Part shown: positions 34,361 to 42,405 of the stretch, one piece after another
Position numbering within the stretch: the stretch's first letter is position 1
Layout of the letters: each line of letters starts with the position of its first letter
NCBI RefSeq assembly: GCF_016793285.1
Contig: NZ_JAEUMO010000048.1
Span: forward strand, 1-52,566
Source: Phenylobacterium sp.
GTDB lineage: Bacteria > Pseudomonadota > Alphaproteobacteria > Caulobacterales > Caulobacteraceae
Direction: 5' to 3'
DNA: 52,566 bases
Translations under genes and position numbers: made by a program
Notes under the pieces: generated by a model
The model's database searches: none
What the model was told of the DNA's origin: nothing
What the model saw: only the letters and a program-made list of their open reading frames with translations

Positions 34361-34478
34361 CGGCGCCTCCACCTGGGCGCCTCGCGGTGATCGCGAGTCG
34401 CGCTCGGGATAGTAGCGCCCATCCAGCCATTCGGGCGGTAGCCTGAGTTTGCGGACCCGGCGCCGGCCGCACGCGAAA

Positions 34479-34511
34479 CCACCCCGTCGGGCGCATTGTC
34501 CGACGGGGTGG
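34479..34511 (-). terminator. Intrinsic terminator after tRNA-Pro
   Basis: CCACCCCGTCGG (34479-34490) and CCGACGGGGTGG (34500-34511) form a perfect 12-bp stem with a 9-base loop. On the minus strand the stem begins 22 bases after the tRNA-Pro CCA end and runs into TTTC, as expected for its terminator. It also separates the tRNA from the nuclease gene. Confidence 0.8.
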
Positions 34512-34533
34512 CTGCCGACGCTGGAATAGGTTT

Positions 34534-34610
34534 TGGTCGGGGCGGCAGGATTTGAACCTGCGACCCTCTGCTCCCAAAGCAGATGCGCTACCAGGCTGCG
34601 CTACGCCCCG
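34534..34610 (-). tRNA. tRNA-Pro (anticodon TGG)
   Basis: Cloverleaf on the minus strand. The acceptor is CGGGGCG / CGCCCCG, the D-arm GCGC..GCGC, the anticodon arm TCTGC / GCAGA with loop TTTGGGA (anticodon TGG), and the T-arm GCAGG / CCTGC with TTCAAAT. The discriminator is A, and CCA is encoded at 34536-34534. Confidence 0.97.
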
Positions 34611-34657
34611 AGGGCGCCGGCGGGCCTGCGATATAGCCGTTTCGGGTTTTCCGCAAA

Positions 34658-35080
34658 CTAACCGCGGCGATCCATGAGCTTGAAGAGGCCCGACGCGCGC
34701 ACGACGTCCACGCCGCGGGCGCGGAGCCACCCGTCCGCGAACGCGACGTCCCTGGTGGCGCGGGTCATGCGGGCCTCGCCGATCACCCAGTCGCCCTGCC
34801 GCGCCATGTGCAGGAAGTCGAGCGACAGGTGAATGGTCACGCCCACCCTCTGCGTGCCGTGGCCGACGGCCGAAGCCAGCAGGCCGTCGGTGAAGGCCGA
34901 AAGCATGCCGCCATGCACCAGTCCGAGGCCGTTGGCGTGCCGCGGCAGCGCGAAGAAGGCCTGACTGACCAGTCCCTCGACCGGCGGCTTGTGGAAGTAG
35001 GGCCCGTTCAGGGTCGAGAACGCGCCCCGCCCCTCCGAGCGGACGAACCCCTCGGGCGGCTCCGGGATCGCCTCATCCAC
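34658..35080 (-). CDS. PaaI family hotdog-fold thioesterase
   Basis: 140 residues from a GTG start (35080). The hotdog signature [17 protein letters not shown] is in the middle with the conserved HGG and aspartate/threonine residues, followed by [19 protein letters not shown] and a [17 protein letters not shown] strand. Such enzymes cleave acyl-CoA thioesters; substrate unknown. It overlaps the DUF192 stop by 8 bp and so is third in a cold-shock/DUF192/thioesterase operon on the minus strand. Confidence 0.85.
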   Translation of the reverse strand: MDEAIPEPPEGFVRSEGRGAFSTLNGPYFHKPPVEGLVSQAFFALPRHANGLGLVHGGMLSAFTDGLLASAVGHGTQRVGVTIHLSLDFLHMARQGDWVIGEARMTRATRDVAFADGWLRARGVDVVRASGLFKLMDRRG

Positions 35081-35594
35081 GCGGCATCGCCCGATGCGTG
35101 ACGCGGTCGCCGGGCAGGAGACCGATCTCGGCGGCGCGGCCCGCCGCCAGTTCCAGCACGTACCTGGCGGGACCCGCGGACGGCGCGCCGCTCTCGTCCA
35201 GCGGCCGGACATTGCGGCTGATCGAGACCACGCGGCCGTTCGCCCCGATGTAGACGATGTCGAGCGGGATGAGCGTGTTGCGCATCCAGAAGACGCGCGG
35301 CGTCTCGGCCCCGAACAGGAAGAGCATGCCGCGGTCGGGCGCCAGGCTCCTGCGGCACATCAGGCCATACTGCTGCTCGCGCGGCGTATCGGCGATCTCG
35401 ACCCGGAAGGTCTTCACGCCCTTGTCGGTGCGGACCGACAACGGCTCCAGCGGCGTGATCTCCGCCTGGCCCTTGCAGTGCTTCGGGTCCATGCGCGGGA
35501 TGTCCTGCGCGAGCGCAGGCGCGGAGAACGCGGAGAAGACGAGCGCTGCTGCGAGCGCGATCAGGCCGCCCCGGGCGGTCGAAGCAATGGACAC
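35073..35594 (-). CDS. DUF192 family exported protein
   Basis: 173 residues from GTG 35594, which has GGAG upstream and begins a signal peptide (ALVFSAFSAPALAQ). The DUF192 core follows: QYGLMCRRSLAPDRGML, FLFGAETPRVFWMRNT, LIPLDIVYIG, and a C-terminal VLELAAGRAAEIGLLPGDRV. The family is a periplasmic/secreted fold of unknown activity, very common next to cold-shock genes in Caulobacterales and other alphaproteobacteria. An upstream ATG at 35657 would add a non-signal leader and overlap cspD, so it is rejected. Confidence 0.87.
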   Translation of the reverse strand: MSIASTARGGLIALAAALVFSAFSAPALAQDIPRMDPKHCKGQAEITPLEPLSVRTDKGVKTFRVEIADTPREQQYGLMCRRSLAPDRGMLFLFGAETPRVFWMRNTLIPLDIVYIGANGRVVSISRNVRPLDESGAPSAGPARYVLELAAGRAAEIGLLPGDRVTHRAMPRG

Positions 35595-35619
35595 GAAGAC
35601 AAACTCCGAAGCGTCAGCG

Positions 35620-36192
35620 TCAGTCGAGGTTAGACGCTTCGATCTCGGCCACAACAAGACCCTTCGGGCCCTCGGCGAACCGCACCATCACGCTGTCGCC
35701 CGGCTGGAGGTCCTCCATGCCCGAGCGGCGCAGGGTCTCGATGTGGACGAAGATGTCGCCGGGCTGGTTGTCGCGCACGACGAAGCCGTAGCCCTTGGCG
35801 CGGTTGAACCACTTCACCTTGGCCTCTTCCAGCGGGCCGGTGGCCTGCAGCGGCCGCCGCGGCGCCCGCGCCGCGAAGTCGGGCCTGCGGGCGGCCTCGG
35901 GCCGGCGCTCCAGCGGCGTGGCGGAGGTCTCGTCGACGAGCACCACCTCGGCGACCTGCCAGCCCTTGGGCCTGCGCACGACGTCGCAGGTGATGAGACT
36001 GCCCTCCAGGCAGCTCTCGCGGCCGGAATTGCGCAGGCTGGTCACATGGAGAAGCACGTCCTTCAGGTCGGTCTGGCTGGGATCGTCCGGCACGATGAAG
36101 CCGTAGCCTTTGCCCGCGTCGAACCACTTCACGCGCCCAGAGATGCGCACGGGTGGCGGCGCATCGATCTGCTCGAATTCGTACCCAGCCAT
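35620..36192 (-). CDS. Cold-shock protein with two CSD domains
   Basis: 190 residues carrying two cold-shock domains, at about 17-85 ([19 protein letters not shown]) and 123-190 ([19 protein letters not shown]), joined by a basic, proline/arginine-rich linker. RNP1 (KGYGF[IV]V) is intact in both, and RNP2-like VLLHV / IFVHI follow. Double-CSD proteins of this type in Caulobacter are stationary-phase rather than cold induced. It binds single-stranded nucleic acid. The DUF192 start lies 25 bp after its stop. Confidence 0.92.
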   Translation of the reverse strand: MAGYEFEQIDAPPPVRISGRVKWFDAGKGYGFIVPDDPSQTDLKDVLLHVTSLRNSGRESCLEGSLITCDVVRRPKGWQVAEVVLVDETSATPLERRPEAARRPDFAARAPRRPLQATGPLEEAKVKWFNRAKGYGFVVRDNQPGDIFVHIETLRRSGMEDLQPGDSVMVRFAEGPKGLVVAEIEASNLD

Positions 36193-36243
36193 GTGCCCCT
36201 CGGCCCGCTACTCCCCCGTCACTTGGATCAGGGCCTACTATAA

Positions 36244-36262
36244 CACTGTTCTTGTAACAGTG
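36244..36262. repeat. Perfect inverted repeat upstream of the cold-shock gene
   Basis: CACTGTT-CTTGT-AACAGTG, a 7-bp exact inverted repeat with a 5-base spacer, in an AT-richer patch 52 bp upstream of the minus-strand cold-shock start. It could be an operator of that gene, or mark the junction with the integrated element. The 36,193-36,509 gap otherwise shows no gene. Confidence 0.5.
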
Positions 36263-36469
36263 AGGCCGTCAATGGGGATTCGCGCGCGCGATAACTGCGC
36301 ACGGACGCGTGAACACCTGAAGCCGGGGAAGTCGCGTGGCAGTCCCTAGGTCTCCGGGAGCCATACTTCTGGACGTCAAAGCTCGGCACACTTCGCGACG
36401 ATCTTGCCCTCTTTCCCTCGGAGATTGGTAGATTTGCACACACCGCATCCCACTTGACCAAACCGCGCA

Positions 36470-36486
36470 CCACAACCTAGTTGTGG
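36470..36486. repeat. Perfect inverted repeat just upstream of the integrase
   Basis: CCACAAC-CTA-GTTGTGG, a 7-bp exact inverted repeat with a 3-base spacer, 23 bp before the integrase ATG. The size and symmetry fit a dimeric repressor operator or an integrase/att arm site. Confidence 0.55.
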
Positions 36487-36509
36487 GGAAGGACGTAGGA
36501 AATTTGACG

Positions 36510-37805
36510 ATGCCCAAGAAGGTCAGAGAGCTTGCGCCGCTGGAAGTCAGGGCGCTGACAAAGAGCCCAGGGATGCATGCGGTCGGCGGCGTGGCCGGCT
36601 TGCATCTGCTGGTGGGCAAGCTCCCCGAAGGCGAGCCGGATCGCGCCCCTGCGTCCTCGTGGGTGCTGAGGGTGATGGTAGGCGGCAAGCGACGTGACAT
36701 TGGCCTGGGCGGCTTCCCCGATGTGCCGCTGGCCGACGCTCGCCGCAGGGCGCGTGAAGACCGCGAGGCCATCGCCAACGGCCTGAACCCGGCCGCCGAG
36801 CGCAGGAAGGCCAAGGCGGCGCTGCTGGCCAGCGCGGGCCGGCTGCTGACCTTCAAGCAGGCCGCCGAGGATTATCTGGCCGCGCATGAGAAGGGTTGGC
36901 GGAACCCCAAGCACCGGGCCGCCTGGAGCCATACTCTGGAGACGTTCGCCTACCCGGTGCTCGGCAAGCTGGCCTGCGCGGACATTGAGACGACGCATGT
37001 GCTCTCGGTGCTGCGCCCCCTCTGGGGCGTCGGGGACGGCGCCCCCAAGCCTCGTGTCGAGACGGGCAAGCGGCTGCGCCAGCGCATCGAAGCGATCCTG
37101 GACAGCGCAAGAGCGTCCGGGGCGATCAAGTCGCCCTGGGAGAACCCGGCCCGCTGGTCCGGCCACCTGGACCAGTTGCTCGCCAAGCCGCGCAAGCTCG
37201 CTCCCATCGTCCATCGAAAGGCGCTCCCCTTCGACGCGGCGCCCGCCTTCATGGCCCGCCTGAGCGCCGTCGAGGGGATGGGCGCACGGGCGCTCGCGTT
37301 CGCCATCTACACCGCGGCCCGCAGCGGGGAAGTGCGCGGCGCAACCTGGGCAGAGATCGACCTGAAGGCCAAGGTGTGGACGGTGCCGGCGTCGCGCACG
37401 AAACAGGGCCGCGAGCACCGGGTCCCCTTGTCTGACGCGGCCATCGAACTGTTGGACAATGTACCTCGCCTTGCAGACAGCGAATTCGTCTTCCCGGCCG
37501 CCAGCGGCAAGCCGCTCAGCGACATGACGCTCTCCGCTGTCTGCAAGCGGATGGCGGTGCCGGCGGTGCCTCACGGCTTCCGCTCCACCTTCCGCGACTG
37601 GTGCGGCGAGCGCACAGCCTTTGCACGGGACGTTGCCGAGGCCGCTTTGGGCCACGCCGTAGGCAATGAGGTCGAGGCCGCCTATAGGCGCGGCGACGCC
37701 TTGGACAAGCGCCGCAAGCTCATGGAGGCTTGGGCGGCCTTCCTGTCGAAGCCCTTGGCGTCGAAGTCCGACAATGTCACGCCGATGCGCGGGGCGGCGG
37801 CGTGA
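36510..37805 (+). CDS. Tyrosine-type site-specific integrase, P4 type with DUF4102 N-terminus
   Basis: 431 residues. The DUF4102 arm-binding region (about 1-105: LHLLVGK, WVLRVMVGGKRRDIGLGGFP, LADARRRARE) is followed by a core-binding domain (about 112-210) and the catalytic domain. All catalytic residues are visible: R271 in AARSGEVRG, K298 in SRTKQGREHRVPL, H355 and R358 in HGFRSTFRDW, H382 in ALGHAVGN and Y392 in AYRR. It should integrate and, with an excisionase such as the AlpA-like protein, excise the element. The start is ATG 36510 with GGAA upstream; a GTG at 36483 is possible but lies in the inverted repeat. Confidence 0.93.
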   Translation: MPKKVRELAPLEVRALTKSPGMHAVGGVAGLHLLVGKLPEGEPDRAPASSWVLRVMVGGKRRDIGLGGFPDVPLADARRRAREDREAIANGLNPAAERRKAKAALLASAGRLLTFKQAAEDYLAAHEKGWRNPKHRAAWSHTLETFAYPVLGKLACADIETTHVLSVLRPLWGVGDGAPKPRVETGKRLRQRIEAILDSARASGAIKSPWENPARWSGHLDQLLAKPRKLAPIVHRKALPFDAAPAFMARLSAVEGMGARALAFAIYTAARSGEVRGATWAEIDLKAKVWTVPASRTKQGREHRVPLSDAAIELLDNVPRLADSEFVFPAASGKPLSDMTLSAVCKRMAVPAVPHGFRSTFRDWCGERTAFARDVAEAALGHAVGNEVEAAYRRGDALDKRRKLMEAWAAFLSKPLASKSDNVTPMRGAAA

Positions 37806-38413
37806 GCGACGAAGAGCTTGCCCCTGAGGTCATGGAAGCCGCGCTAGGGCTGACTAACAAGCGGCGCGGGTTCCCGATCTATGGCGCTTGGATGTGGATT
37901 GGCGAGAACGAAGGGCCTCACGACGGCGTGCATCTCCACCTCTACGTCACGCGCCGGGTCCGGGCACGAGGCGGCGACATCACGGCTGGCTCAGCCGTCC
38001 ACCTTGAGCTTCGCCGCGAGTTCCAGACTGGTCGGCTCAAAGCGTTCGGCGTGAGCCCCGATGGTTCGCGCATCAACATACCCGCCTCCATCTGGGCCGG
38101 GTACGGCCCGGCAACCGACGATCTCTGGGAGTTGGCGACGTACCGCGACCCCGCCGACTCGACGCGCGAGTACCGGGTGTTCGTCTCCTCGCGTCCGGAT
38201 TGGTGGCCCGGCGAGCAGGACCTGACCACCTGGTGCTCGGATGGCTCGCGCGCCGACAAGGCGGCGCGGGAGAGCCTGAAGGCACGTCGTCGTTCGCCGA
38301 CGGATATGGCGATTTGTAAGGAGCTGTCCGCCATGTGGGCGGAGACCGGGAGCAGCATCAAGGGAGACTGGAAGACAATTCAGACTCTGAGGGCCAGGAT
38401 GCGCCGCAAATAG
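37802..38413 (+). CDS. Hypothetical protein in the integrated element
   Basis: 203 residues from GTG 37802, overlapping the integrase stop (GTGA), so it is coupled to the integrase. No family recognised. The sequence looks globular, with HDGVHLHLYVTRRVRARGG, FGVSPDGSRINIPASIWAGYG and a basic C-terminal helix (TIQTLRARMRRK). No signal peptide or membrane helix. Position right after int is common for element-maintenance genes, but nothing supports a specific role. Confidence 0.6.
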   Translation: MSDEELAPEVMEAALGLTNKRRGFPIYGAWMWIGENEGPHDGVHLHLYVTRRVRARGGDITAGSAVHLELRREFQTGRLKAFGVSPDGSRINIPASIWAGYGPATDDLWELATYRDPADSTREYRVFVSSRPDWWPGEQDLTTWCSDGSRADKAARESLKARRRSPTDMAICKELSAMWAETGSSIKGDWKTIQTLRARMRRK

Positions 38414-38414
38414 T

Positions 38415-38505
38415 GCCAACGTGTTGGCGCAGAACGAGCGTTTCATAACTCGATCAACAGGATAGCCTGCCAACCTCCCGCCAACTCTTCGCGATCCTGT
38501 TGGCG
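38415..38505. repeat. Cluster of GCCAAC/GTTGGC repeats before the AlpA-like gene
   Basis: The hexamer GCCAAC or its complement GTTGGC occurs five times in 90 bp: 38415-38420, 38423-38428 (opposite orientation, 2-bp spacer, making a palindrome), 38469-38474, 38480-38485 and 38499-38504 (opposite). A longer inverted pair, CAACAGGAT (38455-38463) and ATCCTGTTG (38494-38502), surrounds the third and fourth copies. It occupies nearly the whole 140-bp gap and is a strong candidate operator array or origin/excisionase region. Confidence 0.65.
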
Positions 38506-38553
38506 CGCCGAACTCCGCCACACCTCCGAAGCACACAGCAACGGAGGTCAGCT

Positions 38554-38790
38554 ATGGCGACCCGAACGAACACAACCGCGGCCATCCTGGCCGCCTTCGA
38601 CAACCTGCCCGCCTCGGCGTTCGTCAAACGGGACGTGGTCTGCGGCCTCTGGGGCGGCATCTCGCATTTTGAGGTCGACCGCCTGGAGAAGGCCGGCAGA
38701 CTGCCCAAGCGCGTGAAGCTCGGCTCGCGCGTCAACGGCTGGCAGGTGGGCGCGCTGCGCGAGGCCCTCGCCGCTCTGGCCTCCAGCTAG
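38554..38790 (+). CDS. AlpA-like helix-turn-helix protein (putative excisionase/regulator)
   Basis: 78 residues. The AlpA/MerR-like pattern is visible: LPASAFVKRDVVCGLWGGIS (helix 1-turn), HFEVDRLEKAGRLPKRVKLG (recognition helix then the 'G.LPK.VKLG' wing), and VNGWQVGALREALAAL. Homologues of this kind activate integrase expression or act as recombination directionality factors. ACGGAGG before ATG 38554 is a good ribosome binding site. It likely binds the adjacent GCCAAC repeats, which is inference. Confidence 0.75.
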   Translation: MATRTNTTAAILAAFDNLPASAFVKRDVVCGLWGGISHFEVDRLEKAGRLPKRVKLGSRVNGWQVGALREALAALASS

Positions 38791-38802
38791 GAGGCCTGAG
38801 CG

Positions 38803-39261
38803 ATGAACGGCAACGACAAGCACACGGCCCCGCGGGGCCAGGGCCCCTACGAGGTCTATGGTGAGCCCCTCGACCTTGAAGCCGCCACCGCGGCCGGCCT
38901 CTGGGGCGCCCGCTTCGCCGCTGTCGCGATGCGCGCGGGCATCGAGATGGCCGCCAGCCTTCCCCTTCCCGCTCGGGAGGAGGCCGAAGCTCGGCGCATG
39001 GCGGGCTCGCTCACGATCAACCGCGACGCACTCCCGCAGCCGTTCGCGACATTCCCGACAGTGGCCGAGCATGCTTACCGGACGGCCGAGGCGCTGGCGC
39101 GAAAAGCCCGCCAGACGCCCGCGCCGTCGCCTGACCTGCTGCGTGAGGCAGACGATGCCGTGCAGCGGGCCGAGAACCTGGGCCGTCTGACCGCCCTCAT
39201 GGCGCGCGTGACCTTCCTGTCCGTGCGCGCCCAGCGAGACCTCAGAAAGACGAGCCGATGA
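38803..39261 (+). CDS. Hypothetical protein upstream of the primase/helicase
   Basis: 152 residues, mostly alpha-helical and rich in A, E and R (AAGLWGARFAAVAMRAGIEM, AEHAYRTAEALARKARQ, LMARVTFLSVRAQRDL). No known domain. The start lies 12 bp after the AlpA-like stop, and the end overlaps the start of the next gene by 4 bp (ATGA), so it belongs to the replication operon. It may be an accessory replication factor; no direct evidence. Confidence 0.6.
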   Translation: MNGNDKHTAPRGQGPYEVYGEPLDLEAATAAGLWGARFAAVAMRAGIEMAASLPLPAREEAEARRMAGSLTINRDALPQPFATFPTVAEHAYRTAEALARKARQTPAPSPDLLREADDAVQRAENLGRLTALMARVTFLSVRAQRDLRKTSR

Positions 39262-41390
39262 GCGCGCCGTTAGAAGACTCGACCCCGCCGGCGCCGGATC
39301 GCGCCCTGATGCGCCAGCATCTCGCCCTGATCGCGGCCGACGAGGAGCATGGGCTGGTCGAGATCGCCTGGACGGATGCGGACGCCAAGGCCCAGCTCCG
39401 CCACGCCCGGTTGTTTCACGTCTCCGAACTGGACGCTGCGGCGGACTTCGCCGCGGAGCGCAACGCCACGCCCGGCGTCAACGTCTATGTCGGCGCGGCC
39501 TTGCGGCGCGAGGACGCGAACCGTGGCCGTCGCGCCAAGGCGTCCGATGTGATGGGAACGCGCGTGCTCTGGTTCGACGCGGATCACGACGCGAAGGCGA
39601 CAGTCGACAAGGCGATGTCGGGCAGCCCTGCACCTAATGTGCTGGTTAGGACTGGCGCTGTCCCAAGCCTGAGAGTGCATGGCTACTGGCAGCTCCCCGA
39701 GCTGCTCACGGATCATGCGGCGATCACGGGGCAGTTGAAGGCCTTGGTCGCCCACTTGGGCACAGACCCGGCTGTCACCGACCCGCCACGCGTTCTTCGG
39801 ATGGCGGGCAGCGTGACGTGGCCCAAGAAGCCCGGAAGGGTCCCGGAAGTGGTGGGCTATCGGGCGACGACGGCGACGCCCTCAGCGACCTCCCTGGAGT
39901 CGCTTAGAACCCTCTATCCACCCAGCATCGCGGTCGGCAGCGCGGACCCAAGGCGAGAGGCGGCCCCCGCTGCGCCGATCCGTCCGCCCGTGATCGTGAC
40001 GCCGAAGCTGCTGGCCGAACTGCGCGACGCGCTTCGATACATCGAAACGCATGACTACCACACGTGGGAACGCATCGGCGAAGCCCTCAAGACCCTGGGC
40101 GAGGCTGGTTGGGACCTCTGGCACGAGTGGTCGGCCACCTCGGAAGCCTACGAACCCGATGAGGCAGAGAGGAAATGGCAGAGCTTCAAGGCGGAGCGTA
40201 CTGGATACGCCGCCATCTTCGCCGAAGCGCAGCGCCGGGGCTGGCGAAACCCAATGTCGCGACAGGCTCAGATCGAAGCCGGCTCCGACGGCCGGCCCGC
40301 CGTCGCGCCGCTGCGCGCGTCTGACCTCCTGAAGAACCCTCCCCCGTCGCGCCAGTGGATGGTCCGCGACCTGATCCCCGCGAGCCAGGTCACGGAGCTG
40401 CGGGGCGACGGTGGAGGCGGCAAGAGCACGCTCGCCCTCCAGCTCTGCGTCAGCGTCGTGGCCGAAGCGCCATGGCTCGGCATGGCCATCGAGCACGGCG
40501 GCCCCGCCTTCTATCTGGCCAGCGAGGATGACACCGACGAGCTGCACCGACGCCTCAGCGCCATCGCCGGACAGGCCGGCGTGGACCGCACGGCGCTGAA
40601 CGACCTCCACGTCTGGCCGCTGGCGACGGAAGACCCCGCCCTTGCAGCCCCATCGGGACAAGGCATTGGGCAGACGCAACGATGGGCCGAGTTGGTCGAG
40701 CACATCGAGCGCATCCGGCCCGCGCTGGTGGTGCTCGACAGCCGCGCTGACGTGTTCGCGGGCGAAGAGATCAACCGCCAGCAGGTGCGCGCGTTCATTG
40801 GCTGGCTTCGCGAGCTGGCGGTGCGGACAGGCGTTGCCGTGGTGGTGCTCGCGCACCCCTCGCAGTCGGGCAAGTCCGACGGCACGGGCAACAGCGGCTC
40901 GACGCATTGGGGAAACGCCGTCCGCTCCGCCCTCTACCTCAGCGTCGTGAAGGGCCACGACGGCGAGGCCGACACCGGAAAGCGGCAGCTCGCAGTCGTG
41001 AAGTCCAACTATGGACCCGGCGGCATCAGCCTGCGGCTGAGCTGGTCGGCCGGCGCCTTCGTCAACGAGCACGGCGGCGCGGTCCCGCTGAGCGTTGACG
41101 AGGAGCGTCTGCGAGTCGACCGGCTGTTCCTGTCGCTGCTGGACAAGTGCGAGGCCCAGGGCCGCATCGTGAGCGACCGTAGTGGCCCCAACTACGCGCC
41201 GGCCGCCTTCGCGAGGATGCCGGCCGCCGCGGGTGTCACCGCGCCGGGCTTCAAGGTCGCCATGGAGCGGCTGTTCCACGCCAATCGCATCCGTGTGGTT
41301 CGCACCGGCAGACCCTCGAATGGCCGGTGGAAGCTGGAGCGGGTCACCGCAGCGACGGATTTCAACATCGCGCAGCCGGCGGCCGCATGA
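39258..41390 (+). CDS. Primase/RepA-helicase-like AAA ATPase
   Basis: 710 residues. The N-terminal 220 or so resemble a RepB/prim-pol-type primase domain (GTRVLWFDADHDAKA, PRVLRMAGSVTWPKKPG). A PriCT-2-like helical region lies at about 257-325 (ALRYIETHDYHTWERIGEAL, EWSATSEAYEPDEAERKW). A RepA/KaiC-type AAA_25 ATPase follows, with Walker A GDGGGGKSTLA (383-393) and Walker B LVVLDSRADVF near 490, plus GVAVVVLAHPSQSGKSDG. The C-terminal end looks like a winged helix. It is most likely the replication initiator/helicase of the element. Homology at the N-terminus is weak, and primase activity is only suspected. Confidence 0.8.
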   Translation: MSAPLEDSTPPAPDRALMRQHLALIAADEEHGLVEIAWTDADAKAQLRHARLFHVSELDAAADFAAERNATPGVNVYVGAALRREDANRGRRAKASDVMGTRVLWFDADHDAKATVDKAMSGSPAPNVLVRTGAVPSLRVHGYWQLPELLTDHAAITGQLKALVAHLGTDPAVTDPPRVLRMAGSVTWPKKPGRVPEVVGYRATTATPSATSLESLRTLYPPSIAVGSADPRREAAPAAPIRPPVIVTPKLLAELRDALRYIETHDYHTWERIGEALKTLGEAGWDLWHEWSATSEAYEPDEAERKWQSFKAERTGYAAIFAEAQRRGWRNPMSRQAQIEAGSDGRPAVAPLRASDLLKNPPPSRQWMVRDLIPASQVTELRGDGGGGKSTLALQLCVSVVAEAPWLGMAIEHGGPAFYLASEDDTDELHRRLSAIAGQAGVDRTALNDLHVWPLATEDPALAAPSGQGIGQTQRWAELVEHIERIRPALVVLDSRADVFAGEEINRQQVRAFIGWLRELAVRTGVAVVVLAHPSQSGKSDGTGNSGSTHWGNAVRSALYLSVVKGHDGEADTGKRQLAVVKSNYGPGGISLRLSWSAGAFVNEHGGAVPLSVDEERLRVDRLFLSLLDKCEAQGRIVSDRSGPNYAPAAFARMPAAAGVTAPGFKVAMERLFHANRIRVVRTGRPSNGRWKLERVTAATDFNIAQPAAA

Positions 41391-41434
41391 GCCGAGCACG
41401 AGCCTGCCGCTATACGCCAACCGAGTTAGAGGGC

Positions 41435-41475
41435 GCGCCCCCGCAGGGGCGCCAGCCCTATACCGTAGGTATAGG
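41435..41475. repeat. Two hairpin-forming inverted repeats after the primase/helicase gene
   Basis: GCGCCCC-CGCA-GGGGCGC (41435-41452) is a 7-bp stem with a 4-base loop. Six bases later CCTATACC-GTA-GGTATAGG (41457-41475) is an 8-bp exact inverted repeat with a 3-base spacer, unusual in being AT-containing in this GC-rich DNA. The first may be the terminator of the primase/helicase gene, the second a protein-binding site. No gene is seen in 41,391-41,724. Confidence 0.55.
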
Positions 41476-41497
41476 TGTGTTCACGACGCCGGATCGA

Positions 41498-41574
41498 CGG
41501 TGCTCGACGACCGCTCGTACCGGTGCTCGACGCATGATCGACAGGGCACAGAACGCGAACGACGGCTGTTCGAC
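41498..41574 (+). repeat. Iteron-like direct repeats
   Basis: CGGTGCTCGACG occurs at 41498-41509 and again at 41521-41532, and a related CGGCTGTTCGAC at 41563-41574. Spacings are 23 and 42 bp (about two and four helical turns). Sited directly behind a RepA-like helicase gene, they are candidates for replication iterons. Only two copies are exact, so chance is not excluded. Confidence 0.4.
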
Positions 41575-41724
41575 ATGTTCGCCTTTCCGCCGCCACGCAA
41601 TGGGGCGTTTGCAGGATGACATTCACGCACGCCCCCGGTGCGCGGAGGCGAAGCCATGCGACGCGGTACTTGGTTACCTCACGTCCGCGCCCGCTGCGTA
41701 CCTCCGATCAGAGTACCAACCCGA

Positions 41725-42405
41725 TCATGAGGCTTTACCCGATTGTTTCGCAGGAGGTTTCCCCGCGTTTCGACGCAACGGCCTGGGCAGGTTATGGAAG
41801 GCGAACCGCAAGCCGCACATGCCACCCACAGCTACTGCAGCGCCGCCGACGAACGGACCCACGTACTCCACGAACGGGCTCTCCAAGGCCGCGCGCGTCC
41901 CCCATGACGTCAGGGCCCACGCAGCAAGGAAGGCGTAGGCGGGAAGCAGGAGCCGGCGGAACAGCGTGACCATGCTCCAGCCGACAGCGCCTCCTGCCAG
42001 CCACCACTCACGAAGCCGCAGGGTCCCGTCCTTCCACGGCTCCGGCGCAGGCGTCGCTCCAGCCTTCGCTAACTCGGCCTGACGCCACTTCTCCATTTGC
42101 AGCTCTCTCGGGGAGAGCCGCGCTCGCGCAGCCTCCGCACGTTCGGCGGCCCGGATGCGCAGCGCCCTGTAGTAGAGCCAAACCGCGACCACTCCGGCCG
42201 TAAGGCTCAGCGCGAGCCGGATCGTGTCGACCACGACCCGCTCGTACAGCCCGAGACGAAACGTCTCGTAGCCCAAACCGAATAGCCCAATAGCCAGCGC
42301 CAGCGCGCCCACGGCGAGCAAGACGCCTCGCAGCCCGTCCTTCTCCTTGCCGTCACCCTGCCAGAGGTAGCGGAGATACGCGCGACCGCGGCGGTGTTCG
42401 CTCAC
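41725..42405 (-). CDS. Hypothetical membrane protein of the integrated element
   Basis: 226 residues with four likely membrane helices at about 25-46, 62-79, 151-168 and 180-200. A charged, alpha-helical cytoplasmic loop (AAERAEAARARLSPRELQMEKW) sits between helices 2 and 3, and the C-terminal tail is basic. No family recognised. It overlaps the preceding gene by 4 bp (ATGA), so the pair is co-translated. The pair is transcribed toward the primase/helicase gene and divergently from an XRE regulator. Confidence 0.7.
   Translation of the reverse strand: MSEHRRGRAYLRYLWQGDGKEKDGLRGVLLAVGALALAIGLFGLGYETFRLGLYERVVVDTIRLALSLTAGVVAVWLYYRALRIRAAERAEAARARLSPRELQMEKWRQAELAKAGATPAPEPWKDGTLRLREWWLAGGAVGWSMVTLFRRLLLPAYAFLAAWALTSWGTRAALESPFVEYVGPFVGGAAVAVGGMCGLRFAFHNLPRPLRRNAGKPPAKQSGKAS

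Noticed and set aside
36193-36509. Integration into a tRNA gene at the left element end
   Set aside because: No tRNA cloverleaf or T-arm is present in this gap; the target remains unknown.
38415-38505. CRISPR-like or iteron reading of the GCCAAC cluster as a regular array
   Set aside because: Copies are only 6 bp, in both orientations and unevenly spaced; an operator or excision region fits better.
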